From: Heterocephalus glaber
Taxonomy: Eukaryota; Chordata; Mammalia; Rodentia; Bathyergidae
Direction of reading: 5' to 3'
DNA: 64,000 nucleotides
Assembly: GCF_000247695.1 (NCBI RefSeq)
Contig: NW_004624747.1
Location: 5,085,474-5,149,473, forward strand
A model generated the notes under the pieces. The model searched no databases, was not told the DNA's origin, and was given only the letters and a program-made list of their open reading frames with translations. Positions 1 through 10,045 of the stretch are shown here, piece by piece. Both the position numbers and the translations under genes were made by a program. Each line of letters begins with the position of its first letter. Position 1 is the stretch's first letter.

Positions 1-55
1 TGCTGCGCAAGCGCAAGGACCCAAGTTCGATCCCCGGTACCAAAAAAAAAAAAAA
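1..55 (+). repeat. ID SINE, 3' end only (cut by window edge)
   Basis: The window opens inside an ID element. The tRNA-like B-box region (GTTCGATCCCCGGTACC) is followed by an A-tail. It sits inside the L1 that follows. Confidence 0.85.
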
Positions 56-2960
56 AGAATGGTGACAATGGACATCCTTGTTTTGTTCCAGATTTTAGAG
101 TGAATGCTTTCAGTTTTTGTCCATTTAGTATGATGTTGGCTGTTGGTTTGTCATAGATTGAGATAAAGACCATCTATACCAATTTTCTGTAGGGTTTTTA
201 TCCTGCATAGGTGTTGGACTTTGTCAGCTCTGTTTTTCTGCATCTATTGAGAGGATCACATGGTTTTTGTCCTTGGCTCTGTTAATATAGTGTATTACAT
301 TTATTGATTTGCATATGTTGAACCAGCCCTGCATATCTGGGATGAATCCTACTTGGTGATGGTGTATAATCCTCTTCATGATTTGCTGCCTGCTGTTTGC
401 CAGTATCTTATTGAGAATTTTTATGTCTGTGTTCATTAGGGAGATTGGCCTGTAGTTCTCTTTTTTTGGTTGGATCTTTCTCTGCTCTTGGTATCAGGGT
501 AATGCTTGCTTCTGGGAATGAATTTGGGAGCATTTCTTTCCTTTCAATTTTGTTAAATAGTTTGGAAGTAGCAGCATTAGGTCTTCTCTAAATTTCTTGT
601 AGAATTCAACAGTGAATCCATCATGGCCTGGGCTTTTCTTTGTAGGTAGGTTTTTAGTTACATCTTCAATTTCATTGGCTGATACTGGTTTCTTTAGAAT
701 TCTTATATCTTCTTGATTCAGTTTTGGTATCTAGGAATCTGTCCATTTCTTCTGTGTTTTCCATCTTACTAGAATACAGGTTCTCAAAGTAGGTATGATG
801 ATTTTCTGAGTTTCTGCAGGATCTGTTGTGAGTTTTACCCTTTTCATTCCTAATTGCATGGATTTGAGTCTTTTCTCTTTTTTTTGATAAGATTGGCTAA
901 GGGTTAGTCAATTTTATATAATCTTTCAAAGAATCTACTTTTTGTATTGATTCTTTGTATTTTTTTTATTCTCCATTGCAGTAATTTCTTCTCTGATCTT
1001 TATAATTTCCTTCCTCATACAAGTTTTGGGCTTCATTTACTCTTCTTTTTCTAGAAGCTTGAGGTTCAACATTAGCTTGTTTATTTGAGCCCACTCTGTT
1101 TCCCTCATATGGGTATTCACCACTGTAAATTTCCCTTGTAGGACTGCTTTCATTGCATCCCATAAGTTCTGCTATGTTGTATTGGCATTATCATTTAATT
1201 GTAGAAACTGTCTGATTTCTTTTTTTACTTCATCTGTGACCCATTCAGGAGGGTGTTATTTAATTTCCATGTGTTTGTGAAGTTCTTGTGGTTTCTTTTG
1301 CCCTTGATTTCCAGTTTGATTGCACTATGGTCTGATAATATGCGTGGGATAATTTCAATTCCTTTGCATTTACTTAAGCACATTCTGTGAGCTAGTGTGT
1401 GGTCTATTCTGGAGAACATCCCATGTGCATCTGAGAAGAATGTGTATCGAATTTGTGGGGTGGAACACTTTGTAGACATCTACTAAGTCTGTTTGTTCAA
1501 AAGTTTGGTTCAGTTCTGATATTTCTTTGTTAATTTTTGTCTAGTTGATCTGTCCATTTGTGACAGTGGGATATTGAGGTCCCCATTACAATTGTATTAG
1601 TGTTTATTTGATTTTTCATGTCCATTAATATTTGTTTTTTATAGTTGGGTGGGCTGCTATTTGGTGCACATATATTTATGATTGTTATCTCTTCTTCTTG
1701 GATTATTTCCTTTACAAGGATGTAGTGACCTTATTTGTCTCTCTTAATCAGTCTCGGCTTGAAATTCACTTTGTCTGCCATAAAATTTTTGTGGGTTCCT
1801 GTCACATGGAGTATTGTTTTCTATCCTTTGACTTTCAGTTATGAATTTCTTTTTAAATGAAATCTGTTTCTTGTATGCAGGACATTGTTGGATCTTGCTT
1901 CTCTTTTTTTGGCAGTACCAGGGATTGAACTCAGGACCTTGCATTTGCAAGGCAGGCATGATGCCACTGAGCTAAATCCCCAGCCATGGATCTTGCTTCT
2001 TGATCCATCCTACCTGTCTGTTTCTCTTGATTGATGAATTGAGACTATTAACATTGATGGTTATAACTTATATGTATCCCTGTCATGTTATTTTCATGTT
2101 GTTGGCTCCCTTCCTTCCTCTTCTGTTTAGTTTCCTGCCTTGCCTGGTGGATTCATTCTTTTGAGGTTCATGAGTTGCAATTCTTGTTATCTTTTCCTAG
2201 AATATCCTTCAGAACACTTTGGAGTGCTGATTTGGTGGTCATGAATTTCTTCAGGTGTTCTTTATCATGGAAGTATCTTATTTCTCCATCAGTGTTGAAA
2301 GATAGTTTTGCAGGGTACATCAATCTGGGTTGGAGGTTGTTTTCCTTTAGGACTTGAAATCCTTCACTCAAGCTCTCCTTGACTTGGTGGTTTGTGTTGA
2401 AAAGTCTGCTGTGATTTTGATGGACCTTTCTTTATGGGTGATTTGTTTCTTTTCTCTAACAGCTTTTAATATTTTGTTCTTGTATTGAATTTCTGGAATT
2501 TTGACTATTATATGCCTTAGGGAAGTTTTTTTTTATTATGGCTAATTGGAGTTCTGTATGCCTCACTTATCTGTACATCAAATTCTTTTTCCTTGTTTGG
2601 GAAGTTTTCTGCCATTACTTCTGTGAACAGTTTTTTTATGTCATTTGCACTCTCTCCTGCTTTTTCATTGACTTCAGTCAATCGTATGTTATTCTTCTTT
2701 GCATCATCTAGCAGCTGCTGGATTGATTTCTCATAGCCCCTTGCTAATTTTAAGAAATCTTTCTTTTCATGATTGCTAACTGCAATCCTGTTTTCCCCTT
2801 ATCTCATAATCTGTCCTCACATAGGCTCATTCTGCTCCATATATTTTCAATGGGGTTTTTAATCTCCTAGATATCTGTTTGAATCTGTTTCATGGATTCC
2901 ATTTCTTTCCTTTGTACAGCCTGAACATTGAACTGCCTTGAAATCTTCTCAGCCATATTA
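56..2960 (-). mobile_element. L1 LINE, decayed ORF1 plus start of ORF2
   Basis: Read on the minus strand, the element starts with a recognisable L1 ORF1. The ATG is at 2956-2954, the frame is broken by stops, and the C-terminal domain lies at 2371-2168 (motif LQPRLMYPAKLSF). ORF2 follows: endonuclease start near 2050, the endonuclease C-terminal motif SDHSAIKLEI near 1340, and the start of reverse transcriptase at 436-224 (motif [17 protein letters not shown]). Many stops and frameshifts show it is dead. The ORF2 3' part is not in view; a SINE sits at the left edge, so the element probably continues outside the window. An ID SINE interrupts it at 1903-1986. Confidence 0.9.
1903..1986 (-). repeat. 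ID SINE inside the L1
   Basis: Minus-strand ID with a direct 14-base target duplication TGGATCTTGCTTCT on both sides (1889-1902 and 1987-2000). It therefore inserted after the L1. Confidence 0.93.
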
Positions 2961-2964
2961 CCTA

Positions 2965-3573
2965 TGAAAAGGGTAATGGAAGTTGCCAGAGATCCCTGAA
3001 GTTGTCCTGGCCTCCTACAAGCCAGTACAACATCCATGAGATAGGAAAGTGGGATTTAAAAGAAACACAGAGACAGAGACTTAAGAGAAACTGAGTCTTG
3101 GGCTGATCTAAGCTGCTCTCAGCAGCAAAGACAAAGGACTCCCAGGACATCTAGTGTGTATTCATTACAAGTGTGGGAAGGGGGGAAACTGGACAGTCCT
3201 TGGAACGTCTGTAGATAACAAGTATGAAGCAGGCAGGACTGTAGAATGAGGACACAAGCATATCTTTGCTGAAGAGAACAAATGGTTAATTCAGAAGGGA
3301 AGAATTTAATTGGAGTCAGTTGACCTTGACTGGGAGTGAACTCAGCCAAGCTCTGCTATTTCCCATGTAACACAGCCAAAATATGGAGGGACAAGAAGTT
3401 TTGCCACTATAACCTGCTAATACTGGGCAGAGGTTACTGCTACATCAGATTAATTCGTCTCTCATCCTTAATCTCAGTTTCCTGCAAAGTTTTAAGACAT
3501 ATGCAAAACGTAGCCACATTTTCTGAAGTTCTTACTGTTCAAATTACTTCTTTGGGTTAAGGTATTGTCCCCA
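2965..3573 (-). mobile_element. Diverged solo LTR, same family as 5243-5803
   Basis: Blocks such as AAACTGAGTCTTGGGCTGATCT and GCTCTCAGCAGCAAAGACAAA correspond in order to the LTRs at 5243-5803 and 48361-48874. The boundaries are approximate and I see no convincing target duplication. It abuts the L1 ORF1 start with only about 8 bases between. Confidence 0.6.
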
Positions 3574-3686
3574 GAAGGCCACTGTGAAATGCATGTTACC
3601 AGGACTTGAGGCAGCTGCAGCTCCTCAGTCCCTCAACTAAGATGCCTGCTGGTCCCGAGGCCCAACCACAACTACTGCTTGTTTCA

Positions 3687-3880
3687 TTTTTTTGAGACAT
3701 GGTGTTGCTATATAGTTCACGCTGGCCTTGAATTTATAATGATCCTCCTCCCTCAGCCTCCCAAGTGCTAGGATTACAGGCTTGTGCCACTGCACCCAGC
3801 TATCCTTGAACTTTTGATACTCCTGCCTCTGCCTCTCAAGTAGCTGTAATTATGGGCATGTACCACCATTTCCAGATAAA
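3687..3880 (-). repeat. B1-type SINE, dimeric
   Basis: Minus-strand 7SL-derived sequence (CCTCAGCCTCCCAAGTGCTA, GGATTACAGGCTTGTGCCAC), followed by a second, more decayed half. Confidence 0.85.
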
Positions 3881-4140
3881 TTCCTCACCTTCTAATGAGA
3901 AAATGAGAAAGATAATGAGGTAGCTGCTCCTTTATTCCATTTCATTTGTCATCTTCTCTCTAAAGACATAATATAATCTATATGTTGTCGTTTTTCCTGA
4001 GAGGCTATACCACTATAGTAATTTGCAAATGATTGCTTAAAACACTTGATAGTGCCCTGCTGATCGGTGATCCTGTGGTGCTAATTTTCTCTTTGCTGAA
4101 ATCTGGAAGATGGCTCATGGAGAGAACCAAAGCATATCTT

Positions 4141-4520
4141 TATGCCCCTATGTTAGCTTTCCATCACTGACAAAACATCTAAAATATTCAGCTTACACAT
4201 AGAAAAGCTTTATTTTAACCCACATTTTTGGAGTACTCAGTACATAGTGAGTTGACCCAGTTGATTTTAGGTCGGTGGGAGGAAGCTGCTCACCTCAGAG
4301 CTGCCAGGAAGCAAAACGAAAGAATAGGAGCCAGCCCTCCACTGTGTCCTTCAAGGGCACACCCCCAATGAGCTAATTTTCTTCTAGTGGCCCTCATCTG
4401 TTAAAAGTTGCACCACCTCCTGTAGCACCCTAGGTGGGGGAACCAAGCCTTTACCACACATAGGCCTCTGGGGGACACTTGTACAAACTGTAGCAACCTT
4501 TTCCCTGTCCTGATTTTTTG
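4141..4520. repeat. Interspersed repeat, family not named
   Basis: It shares ordered blocks with 13330-13920: AAAGCTTTATTTTAACC-like start, GGAAGCTGCTCACCTC, GCCAGGAAGC, and CACACCCCCAATGA. A short piece of the same family lies at 15045-15110. I recognise it as a common rodent interspersed repeat but cannot name the family from memory. Confidence 0.55.
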
Positions 4521-4544
4521 TTAAATTATTGTGTAGCTATTTTT

Positions 4545-4645
4545 ATTTTTTTTTTTTATTTTGGGAGAGGGGGACCAGGGGACGGACTCAGGACCTTGTG
4601 CTTGCAAAGCAGGCAGTGGCACCATTGAGCTAAATCCCAGGCCCA
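4545..4645 (-). repeat. ID SINE
   Basis: Minus-strand ID flanked by the direct repeat TGTGTAGCTATTTT (4530-4543 and 4646-4659), a clean target-site duplication. Confidence 0.9.
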
Positions 4646-4870
4646 TGTGTAGCTATTTTATAACCCCTAGTAATTGCTTCTCATGGGTAGAAAAACTGAC
4701 TAGGGTCAGCCAGTTTTGCATTAAACAGCTAATGTCATGATATCTACAGAGATAAAGGTTTAAAAATCTTAAATCCTTGCCTTATAATATTTAAAGCAGC
4801 ATGATTACAAAGTTCTATTTGCTTCATATTTGTTAAATGAAAAAACTCAGATCATGGTTTTTTCTTTCAG

Positions 4871-4918
4871 CTAAACAGAACGAATTTACTGAACATGTGA
4901 GCAAAGCTTTTGAACAAG
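4871..4918 (+). CDS. HSCB: HSCB penultimate coding exon
   Basis: 48 bases in phase: two bases complete a codon, then KQNEFTEHVSKAFEQ, with one base carried over to the next exon. It is preceded by a pyrimidine tract plus CAG and followed by GTAC. Confidence 0.9.
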
Positions 4919-7900
4919 GTACTTCATTTCTTGACTTTCTTCAATGTGAAATGAAATTATAACCATTGAGATATAACCATTTATTCAATGAGTAGCTGTT
5001 ATATGCCTATCCTAGAATAACTACATGTGGAGATACAAAATGTATATAGATCTGGACTGGGGTATACCTTAGTGGCAGAGCACTTGCCTAGCATGCACAA
5101 GGCCCTGGATTCAATCCCCAGTACCAACAAAAAAAAAAAAAGAAGAAGAAGAAGAGAAAGAGGAGGAAGAGGAAGAAGAGGAGGAAGAAGAGGAGGAAGA
5201 GGAAGAAGAGGAAGAAGAAAACAGTAAACTTGGATTAGTTGTTGTAGGGAACAGGGAAAGGGGACGTTACTAGAACCGCTGCAGTGAGTCCTAGTATCCT
5301 GTGAGCCACAACAGCACAAGGCAAATTAATTAATAGATAGACAGAGAAGATAGAAGAAATAAGACTTAGAGAAGAAGCTGAGCTTTGGGCCTGATCAGTG
5401 CTGCTCTGGGCAGCAAAGAGAAAAAACTCCCAGCTTGCCACACCTTTATTCAGTACATCAGGAGAAACAAATGTAACAGATGACACAGGGCAGAGGGACT
5501 TCAGTACATCAGGAGAGTAACAAATGTAAAAGGTGACTCAAAGGGCAGCGGAAAATCTTAGAACAATGAGGAACTATACAGATGAAGGTTTTATTCCTCC
5601 CAGGACGTCTTCAGTGGTTGTAATCTTGTCCTGGAGCATCACAGCATCACCAGACCATTGAGGTTTTAGCTGTGACTGGAGGCCAAAATGGAGTTATGTC
5701 TCAACATGCCATAGTTGGCCTGTAGGCAGCAAAAGTAAGCCTAATCATAATTTTAATTATGAAATGATTTTTTTCCCTAAATTATGTAGACTTGCTCCCA
5801 ACAAATTGTGAATGTATATTCCAAATCCAAGGGCAACCTCTAAAAAATAGTGAAAAAAGGAAACATACTTGATATGCTGAAAAAAGTAAGAAAATGAAAA
5901 AAAAATAAGATGTTCAGCTGGGCATGGTGGCATACGCCTATAATCCTAATTCTTGGGAGGTTGAAGCAGGGAGATAGCTGCAAGTTCAAGGCCAGCCTGG
6001 GCTACATGCTGAGTTCAAGGCCAGCCTAGATCTTATCTCAAAAAAACAGGAAAAAAAAGTCCAGCCACCTAGGCTTGGGGGCATACACCTGTAATCCCAG
6101 CACTGGGAAATCTGAGTTCAACACTAGTTAGAGCTACATAGCAAGTTCATGGCTACATCCTAGGCTACATTACCCAGACTTTATCTTTTTAAACAGGGAA
6201 TTAAAAAAAAAAAAAAGTTCAGCACAGTGTCACACACCTATAATCCCAACTACTTTGGGGAAATTATAATGTCAAGGCCAGCCTGGGTAATTTATTGAGA
6301 TCCTGTCATAAAATTAAAATTTTTTTAAATGGATAGGGATGTAGCTCAGTGGTAGAGCACTCCTGGGATTGATCCCAAGTACTGCAAAAAATAAAAAACC
6401 AAGCCAGGCATGGTGGCACATGCTAATAAAATCCCAGCACTAGAGAGGCTCAGGTAGGAGGATCTCAAATTCAAGGCCAGTTTGAGCTGCATACATAGCA
6501 AGTTCCAGGACTAGCCTATACAATAGAGTAAGACTGTGTCTCCCCCCACCACCCCCCACCCCTGGTACCAGGGATCAAACTCAGGACCTTGCACTTGCAA
6601 GGATGGCGCAGCACCACTTAGCTAAATCCCCAGCCCAAGACTCTGTCTGTAAGAAGAAAAATTTTAAAGAAAAAGGGGGGCTGGGAAGTTAGCACAGTGG
6701 TTCCACCACCTGCCTTGCAAGTGCAAGGTCCCAAGTTCGATCCCCGGTACCAAAAAAAAAGAAAGAAAAAGAAACGAGCAACAATTAGAAAACTAATAAA
6801 TATGGTAGATATTTTTTTTTCTTTTTTTTTTTTCTTTTTTGGTACAGGGGATCAAACTCGGGTCCTTGCGCTTGCGCAGCAGGCAGCAAAAACACTGAGC
6901 TAAATCCCCGCCCCTAAATGTGGTAGATATTAATCCCACTGTATCTGTAATCACTTTGAACATCAGTGGTCTAAATGTACCAATTTATGTTTTGTTTTGT
7001 TTTTTGAGACAGAGTCTCATGTAGTTCAGACTAGCTTTGAACTCACTATGTAGCGAAGATTGGCCTCAAAGTTACAGCAGTTCTGTTGCCCCAGCCTCCT
7101 CAGTGCTGGGATTACAGGTGTGCACCACCATGCCTGGCTAAATGCACCAATTAAAAGCCAGAGATTGTCAGAGTAGGTCAAAAAAACAAGACTGGGGCTG
7201 GGGATATATTCAGAGGTAAAGTGCCATCCTGGCTACATAGCCAGACTTTTTTTTTAAAGTAAAATAAAAGCTGAGAGTGGTAGCACACACCTGTAATCCT
7301 AGCTACTTGAAGATTATAATATCAGGGTCAGCCTGGTCAATTTATTGAGACCCTGTCTTAAAATGAAAAATTAGAAAAATGACCTAGTACACATGAATTT
7401 CAATCCTCAGTATCACACTAAAAAGGAAGGAAAAAGAAAAGGTTAACATGGTCAAATTTGTGTGGTGTGTGTATATTTTACCCTAATGTGAAAATGTTTA
7501 AATACCAAAAATACTTAATTAAATTTTTTTAATGGGGGCATGGGATGTGGTTAAGTGGTAGTGCTTGCCTGACATTCATGAGGCCCTGGGTTTGATCCCC
7601 AATACTGGGAAAGACAAAGGACACAACCATGGTCTTCCAAACTCCTAATAGGCCCTTTGTCATTGTTCCTCTCTTTTAAAATAACCACTGTCTTGAATTT
7701 ATATTAATCATTCTCTTGGTTTTCTTGATATTCTTAATCATATATGAACACAACAGTCTATCATTTAGTATGCATATTTTGATCTTCATACCTTACGTGT
7801 TCTTTTGTGATGTGCCCCTTTTTTTGCTTGCGTAGTTCTGGGTATGGAACCCAGGGAGTGTGAGCTATATTTTCAGCCCTCTTTATTTAATTTTGAGACA

Positions 7901-8766
7901 AGTTCTCCCTAAGTTGCCCTGGCTACTTCAAACTTGCTTTTTCGCATAACATTTTACTTTTGATGTGGGTGGCTATAACATATCTTCATTTTAGCACTCA
8001 TTACATTGTGTTGTTTTTCTCTAGGTCAGGTTTCTCAACCTTAACATGATCAACATTTTAAGTCAGATAATTCTTGTTGTGGGAAGCTCTTCTGTACACT
8101 GTGAAGATAGTATTTAGCAATATCCTTGGCTTCCACCCACTAGATGTCACTACTACCTCCCGAGTTAGGACAACTGAATATTTCTCCAGACATTGTCAAA
8201 CAACACCTGGGGACAAAAATCACCCCCAGTCGCAGACCACCCATCTAAGGGCATTATTCCTAGAGACTGGAAGCCCCATAAGGGCAGTTCTGGGCCTTGA
8301 CGTCTGTCATAGAAGATGCACCTAGTGCTTCCACACTCTTTTCAGGGTTGTTATCACCATTTATATTATATTATATATTTTATATAAGGGGAAAACTTTT
8401 CAAACACAGCTCATTTTTTTCTTGAGACTCTCCGAAAAAGAATCAGCTTCTCAAATTTATCTGAACCCTCTAAACAAGCATGCTCTTGGGCACTTTTGGT
8501 TAATATCTGTCCCCTTAACAACCCAGATGTCCCCTTCTTCATTGCTAATTTACTGAATAATTGATGGGCCCTCCACAGCCAAGTTCAGCTTTGATCTGAC
8601 TGCTTTGGTCAACAGAGTTGGGTTTATTCTTGCTTAAAATGAAGCCTGATATCAGTGTTTCTTATTTATTTCAGATGACTTTGAAAAAGCCAAGGAAATT
8701 TTAACAAAGATGAGATACTTTTCAAATGTACAAGAAAAGATCAAGTTAAAGAAGACTCCCCTCTAA
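4871..8766 (+). CDS. HSCB: HSCB, mitochondrial Fe-S cluster co-chaperone, last two coding exons (partial gene)
   Basis: HSCB is the J-domain co-chaperone that delivers ISCU-bound Fe-S clusters to the mitochondrial HSPA9 system. Two exons are in view: 4871-4918, ending in GEFTEH-like helix sequence (QNEFTEHVSKAFEQ), and 8675-8766 (DDFEKAKEILTKMRYF, ending KIKLKKTPL and stop). Together they give the end of the C-terminal three-helix domain that binds the scaffold protein ISCU. Splice sites are canonical: acceptor TTTCAG and donor GGTACT for the first, acceptor TTTCAG for the second, and the phases join correctly. The J domain and mitochondrial targeting peptide are encoded left of this window. 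The order HSCB-CCDC117-XBP1 matches human 22q12.1, which supports orthology. Introns and intact reading argue against a pseudogene. Confidence 0.93.
5052..5135 (+). repeat. ID SINE (older subtype)
   Basis: GGTATACCTTAGTGGCAGAG and CTAGCATGCACAAGGCCCTG mark the older ID subtype. Its A-tail has expanded into a long purine microsatellite. Confidence 0.85.
5128..5222 (+). repeat. Polypurine (GAA/GAG)n microsatellite
   Basis: About 95 bases of pure A and G with GAA, GAG and GGA units grow directly from the A-tail of the ID SINE. The mirror-like polypurine tract could form triplex DNA. Confidence 0.9.
5243..5803 (-). mobile_element. Solo LTR of an ERV (class II-like), with target duplication
   Basis: Minus-strand LTR with TGTTGGGAGC at its 5' end (5803) and CCCTACA at its 3' end (5243). 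A minus-strand AATAAA lies at 5450-5445. Flanks are AGTTGT (5237-5242) and AATTGT (5804-5809), a 6-base target duplication with one mismatch, typical of class II ERVs. No internal gag, pol or env is present, so it is a solo LTR. Confidence 0.8.
5912..6914. repeat. SINE cluster in HSCB intron
   Basis: B1 (+) at 5912-6058, 6061-6214 and 6215-6330. Older ID (+) at 6331-6395. B1 (+) at 6398-6655, interrupted by ID (-) at 6553-6637 with AAGACTSTGTCT on both sides. ID (+) at 6676-6760. ID (-) at 6812-6914, flanked by a near-perfect ATGGTAGATATT / GTGGTAGATATT duplication. Confidence 0.82.
6993..7950. repeat. SINE cluster in HSCB intron
   Basis: B1 (-) 6993-7141, with flanking AAATGTACCAATT / AAATGCACCAATT. 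ID fragment (+) 7193-7245. B1 (+) 7262-7378. ID (+) 7534-7615. Decayed ID (-) 7818-7885 and B1 fragment (-) 7885-7950. Confidence 0.78.
8026..8233 (-). mobile_element. MER5A-type hAT (Charlie) MITE
   Basis: The terminal motif GTTTCTCAACCTTAACATGA and the internal TTTCTCCAGACATTGTCAAA plus CACCTGGGGACAAAAATCACC match the MER5A consensus in reverse orientation. It is an old, pan-eutherian DNA transposon fragment. Confidence 0.8.
8675..8766 (+). CDS. HSCB: HSCB terminal coding exon
   Basis: It begins DDFEKAKEILTKMRYFSN and stops at TAA 8764-8766. An acceptor (TTATTTCAG) precedes it. The terminal LKKTPL differs by one residue from the human LKKIPL as I recall it. Confidence 0.93.
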
Positions 8767-8780
8767 TTAACTGCTAAAGT

Positions 8781-8786
8781 ATTAAA
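8781..8786 (+). terminator. HSCB: HSCB polyadenylation signal (ATTAAA)
   Basis: ATTAAA lies 15 bases after the stop codon. An ID SINE inserted at 8799-8883 with an AAAAGTAAAGTG target duplication, just after the signal. The 3' UTR is therefore very short, or it runs into the SINE. Confidence 0.6.
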
Positions 8787-8798
8787 AGTAAAGTGTCG

Positions 8799-9518
8799 GG
8801 CTGGGCATTTAGCTCAGTGGTTCTGCTGCCTGTCTCGTAAGCGCAAGGACCCGAGTTCAATCCCCCGTACCAAAAAAAAAAAAAGTAAAGTGGCCCCCCC
8901 AAAAAAATACAACAAAAACAAAACAAAAAAATAAAATAAAAAAGTTCCCACCGGGTGTGATAGCCACACACTTCTAATCCCAGCACTCAGGAGTCTGAGA
9001 CAGGAGGATCACCATGAGTTTGAGGCCAGCCTGGGCTGCATAATGAGTATAAGGCCAGCTTGAACTACATAGCAAGACCTTGTCTCAAAATACCAAAAAC
9101 AAAACAAAACAAAAAAATAAAGTTCCTATATATTTCTTTTCTAGCTTCTGCTACTTAAGAATAGATATGCTGGGCCAGGGATTTAGCTCAGTGGTTTCGC
9201 CTCCTGCTGCGCAAGCACAAGGACCCAAGTTTGATCCCTTGTACCAAAAAAAAAAGAATAGATATGCTGGGCCAGGGATTTAGCTCAGTGGTTCTGACTC
9301 CTGCCTCGCAAGCACAAGGTCCCAAGTTCGATCCCTGGAACAAAAAAAAAAAAAAAAAAGAATACATATGCTGGCCAGGCATGGTGGTGTACACCTGTAA
9401 TCCTGGCACTCAAGAAGCTGAGACAGGAGGATTGCTGCAAGTTTGAGGCCAGCCTGGACTATAGTGAGTTAAAGGCCAGCCTGAACTGCATAGTGAGACC
9501 CTGTCTTAAAAAGAGAGA
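8799..9518 (+). repeat. SINE array with repeated target site
   Basis: ID (+) 8799-8883, B1 (+) 8946-9105, ID (+) 9173-9255, ID (+) 9269-9357, B1 (+) 9372-9518. The last three are each preceded by AGAATAGATATGCTGG or a one-base variant. Confidence 0.87.
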
Positions 9519-9730
9519 GAGGTGCTTCGACCATTTGTATCATTTTAATTCAATCTGTGACTGAAGCATTAATGGATGGCAAAATTTGTCATGCTAGAAG
9601 AAACAGTGGACTCAGAGCTTGAGTGGTCAGTTCTTCATCTGATATCATCAGACACTGATACAACATGCCCCACCTAGGCCAAAAGATGAGGAAGTAGGGA
9701 TGGGGTCAACTTGAGGCCCTATAAGAAGAG

Positions 9731-9967
9731 GTCCAAAAATTTTACATAAATGGCCAGATAGTGAATATTTTAGGCTTTATGTGTGTGTCTGTTGTGTGCT
9801 ACATGGCATCGTAGTATCTGCTCAATTCTCACGTTGTAGCATAAAGCAACCGTAGACCATCTAAACAAATGAAAGCTCCCATGTCTGAATTACATTTTAT
9901 TTATGAGAGAGAGAACTTCATTTACGAATCAGGCAGTGGGCCTAATTTGACCATGGATTTGCCAACC
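9731..9967 (+). mobile_element. hAT-type nonautonomous DNA transposon fragment
   Basis: GGCCAGATAGTGAATATTTT, then GGCTTT, and further on GTGGGCCTAATTTGACCATG and TTTGCCAACCTATG, follow a widespread mammalian MER element ending GTTTGCCGACCCCTG. I cannot name the subfamily. An ID SINE (+, about 9967-10045) follows directly. Confidence 0.6.
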
Positions 9968-10045
9968 TATGCCCAAGAGCTACAACACAGTGCCTGCCTG
10001 GCAAGTGGGAGGCCCTGAGTTCAATTCCCAGTACCAAAATAAATT

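Noticed and set aside
2085..2357. 90-codon plus-strand open frame
   Set aside because: It is antisense to the L1 ORF1 C-terminal domain.
3574..4870. Search for an additional HSCB exon
   Set aside because: No stretch with matching protein sequence and splice sites was found; exons 1-4 should lie left of the window.
5027..5227. Arg/Lys/Gly-rich open frame
   Set aside because: It is made by the polypurine microsatellite after an ID SINE; not a gene.
9171..9357. tRNA-like A and B boxes suggesting tRNA genes
   Set aside because: These are ID SINEs. The body does not give a full cloverleaf, and all copies share GGTACC plus an A-tail and target duplications.
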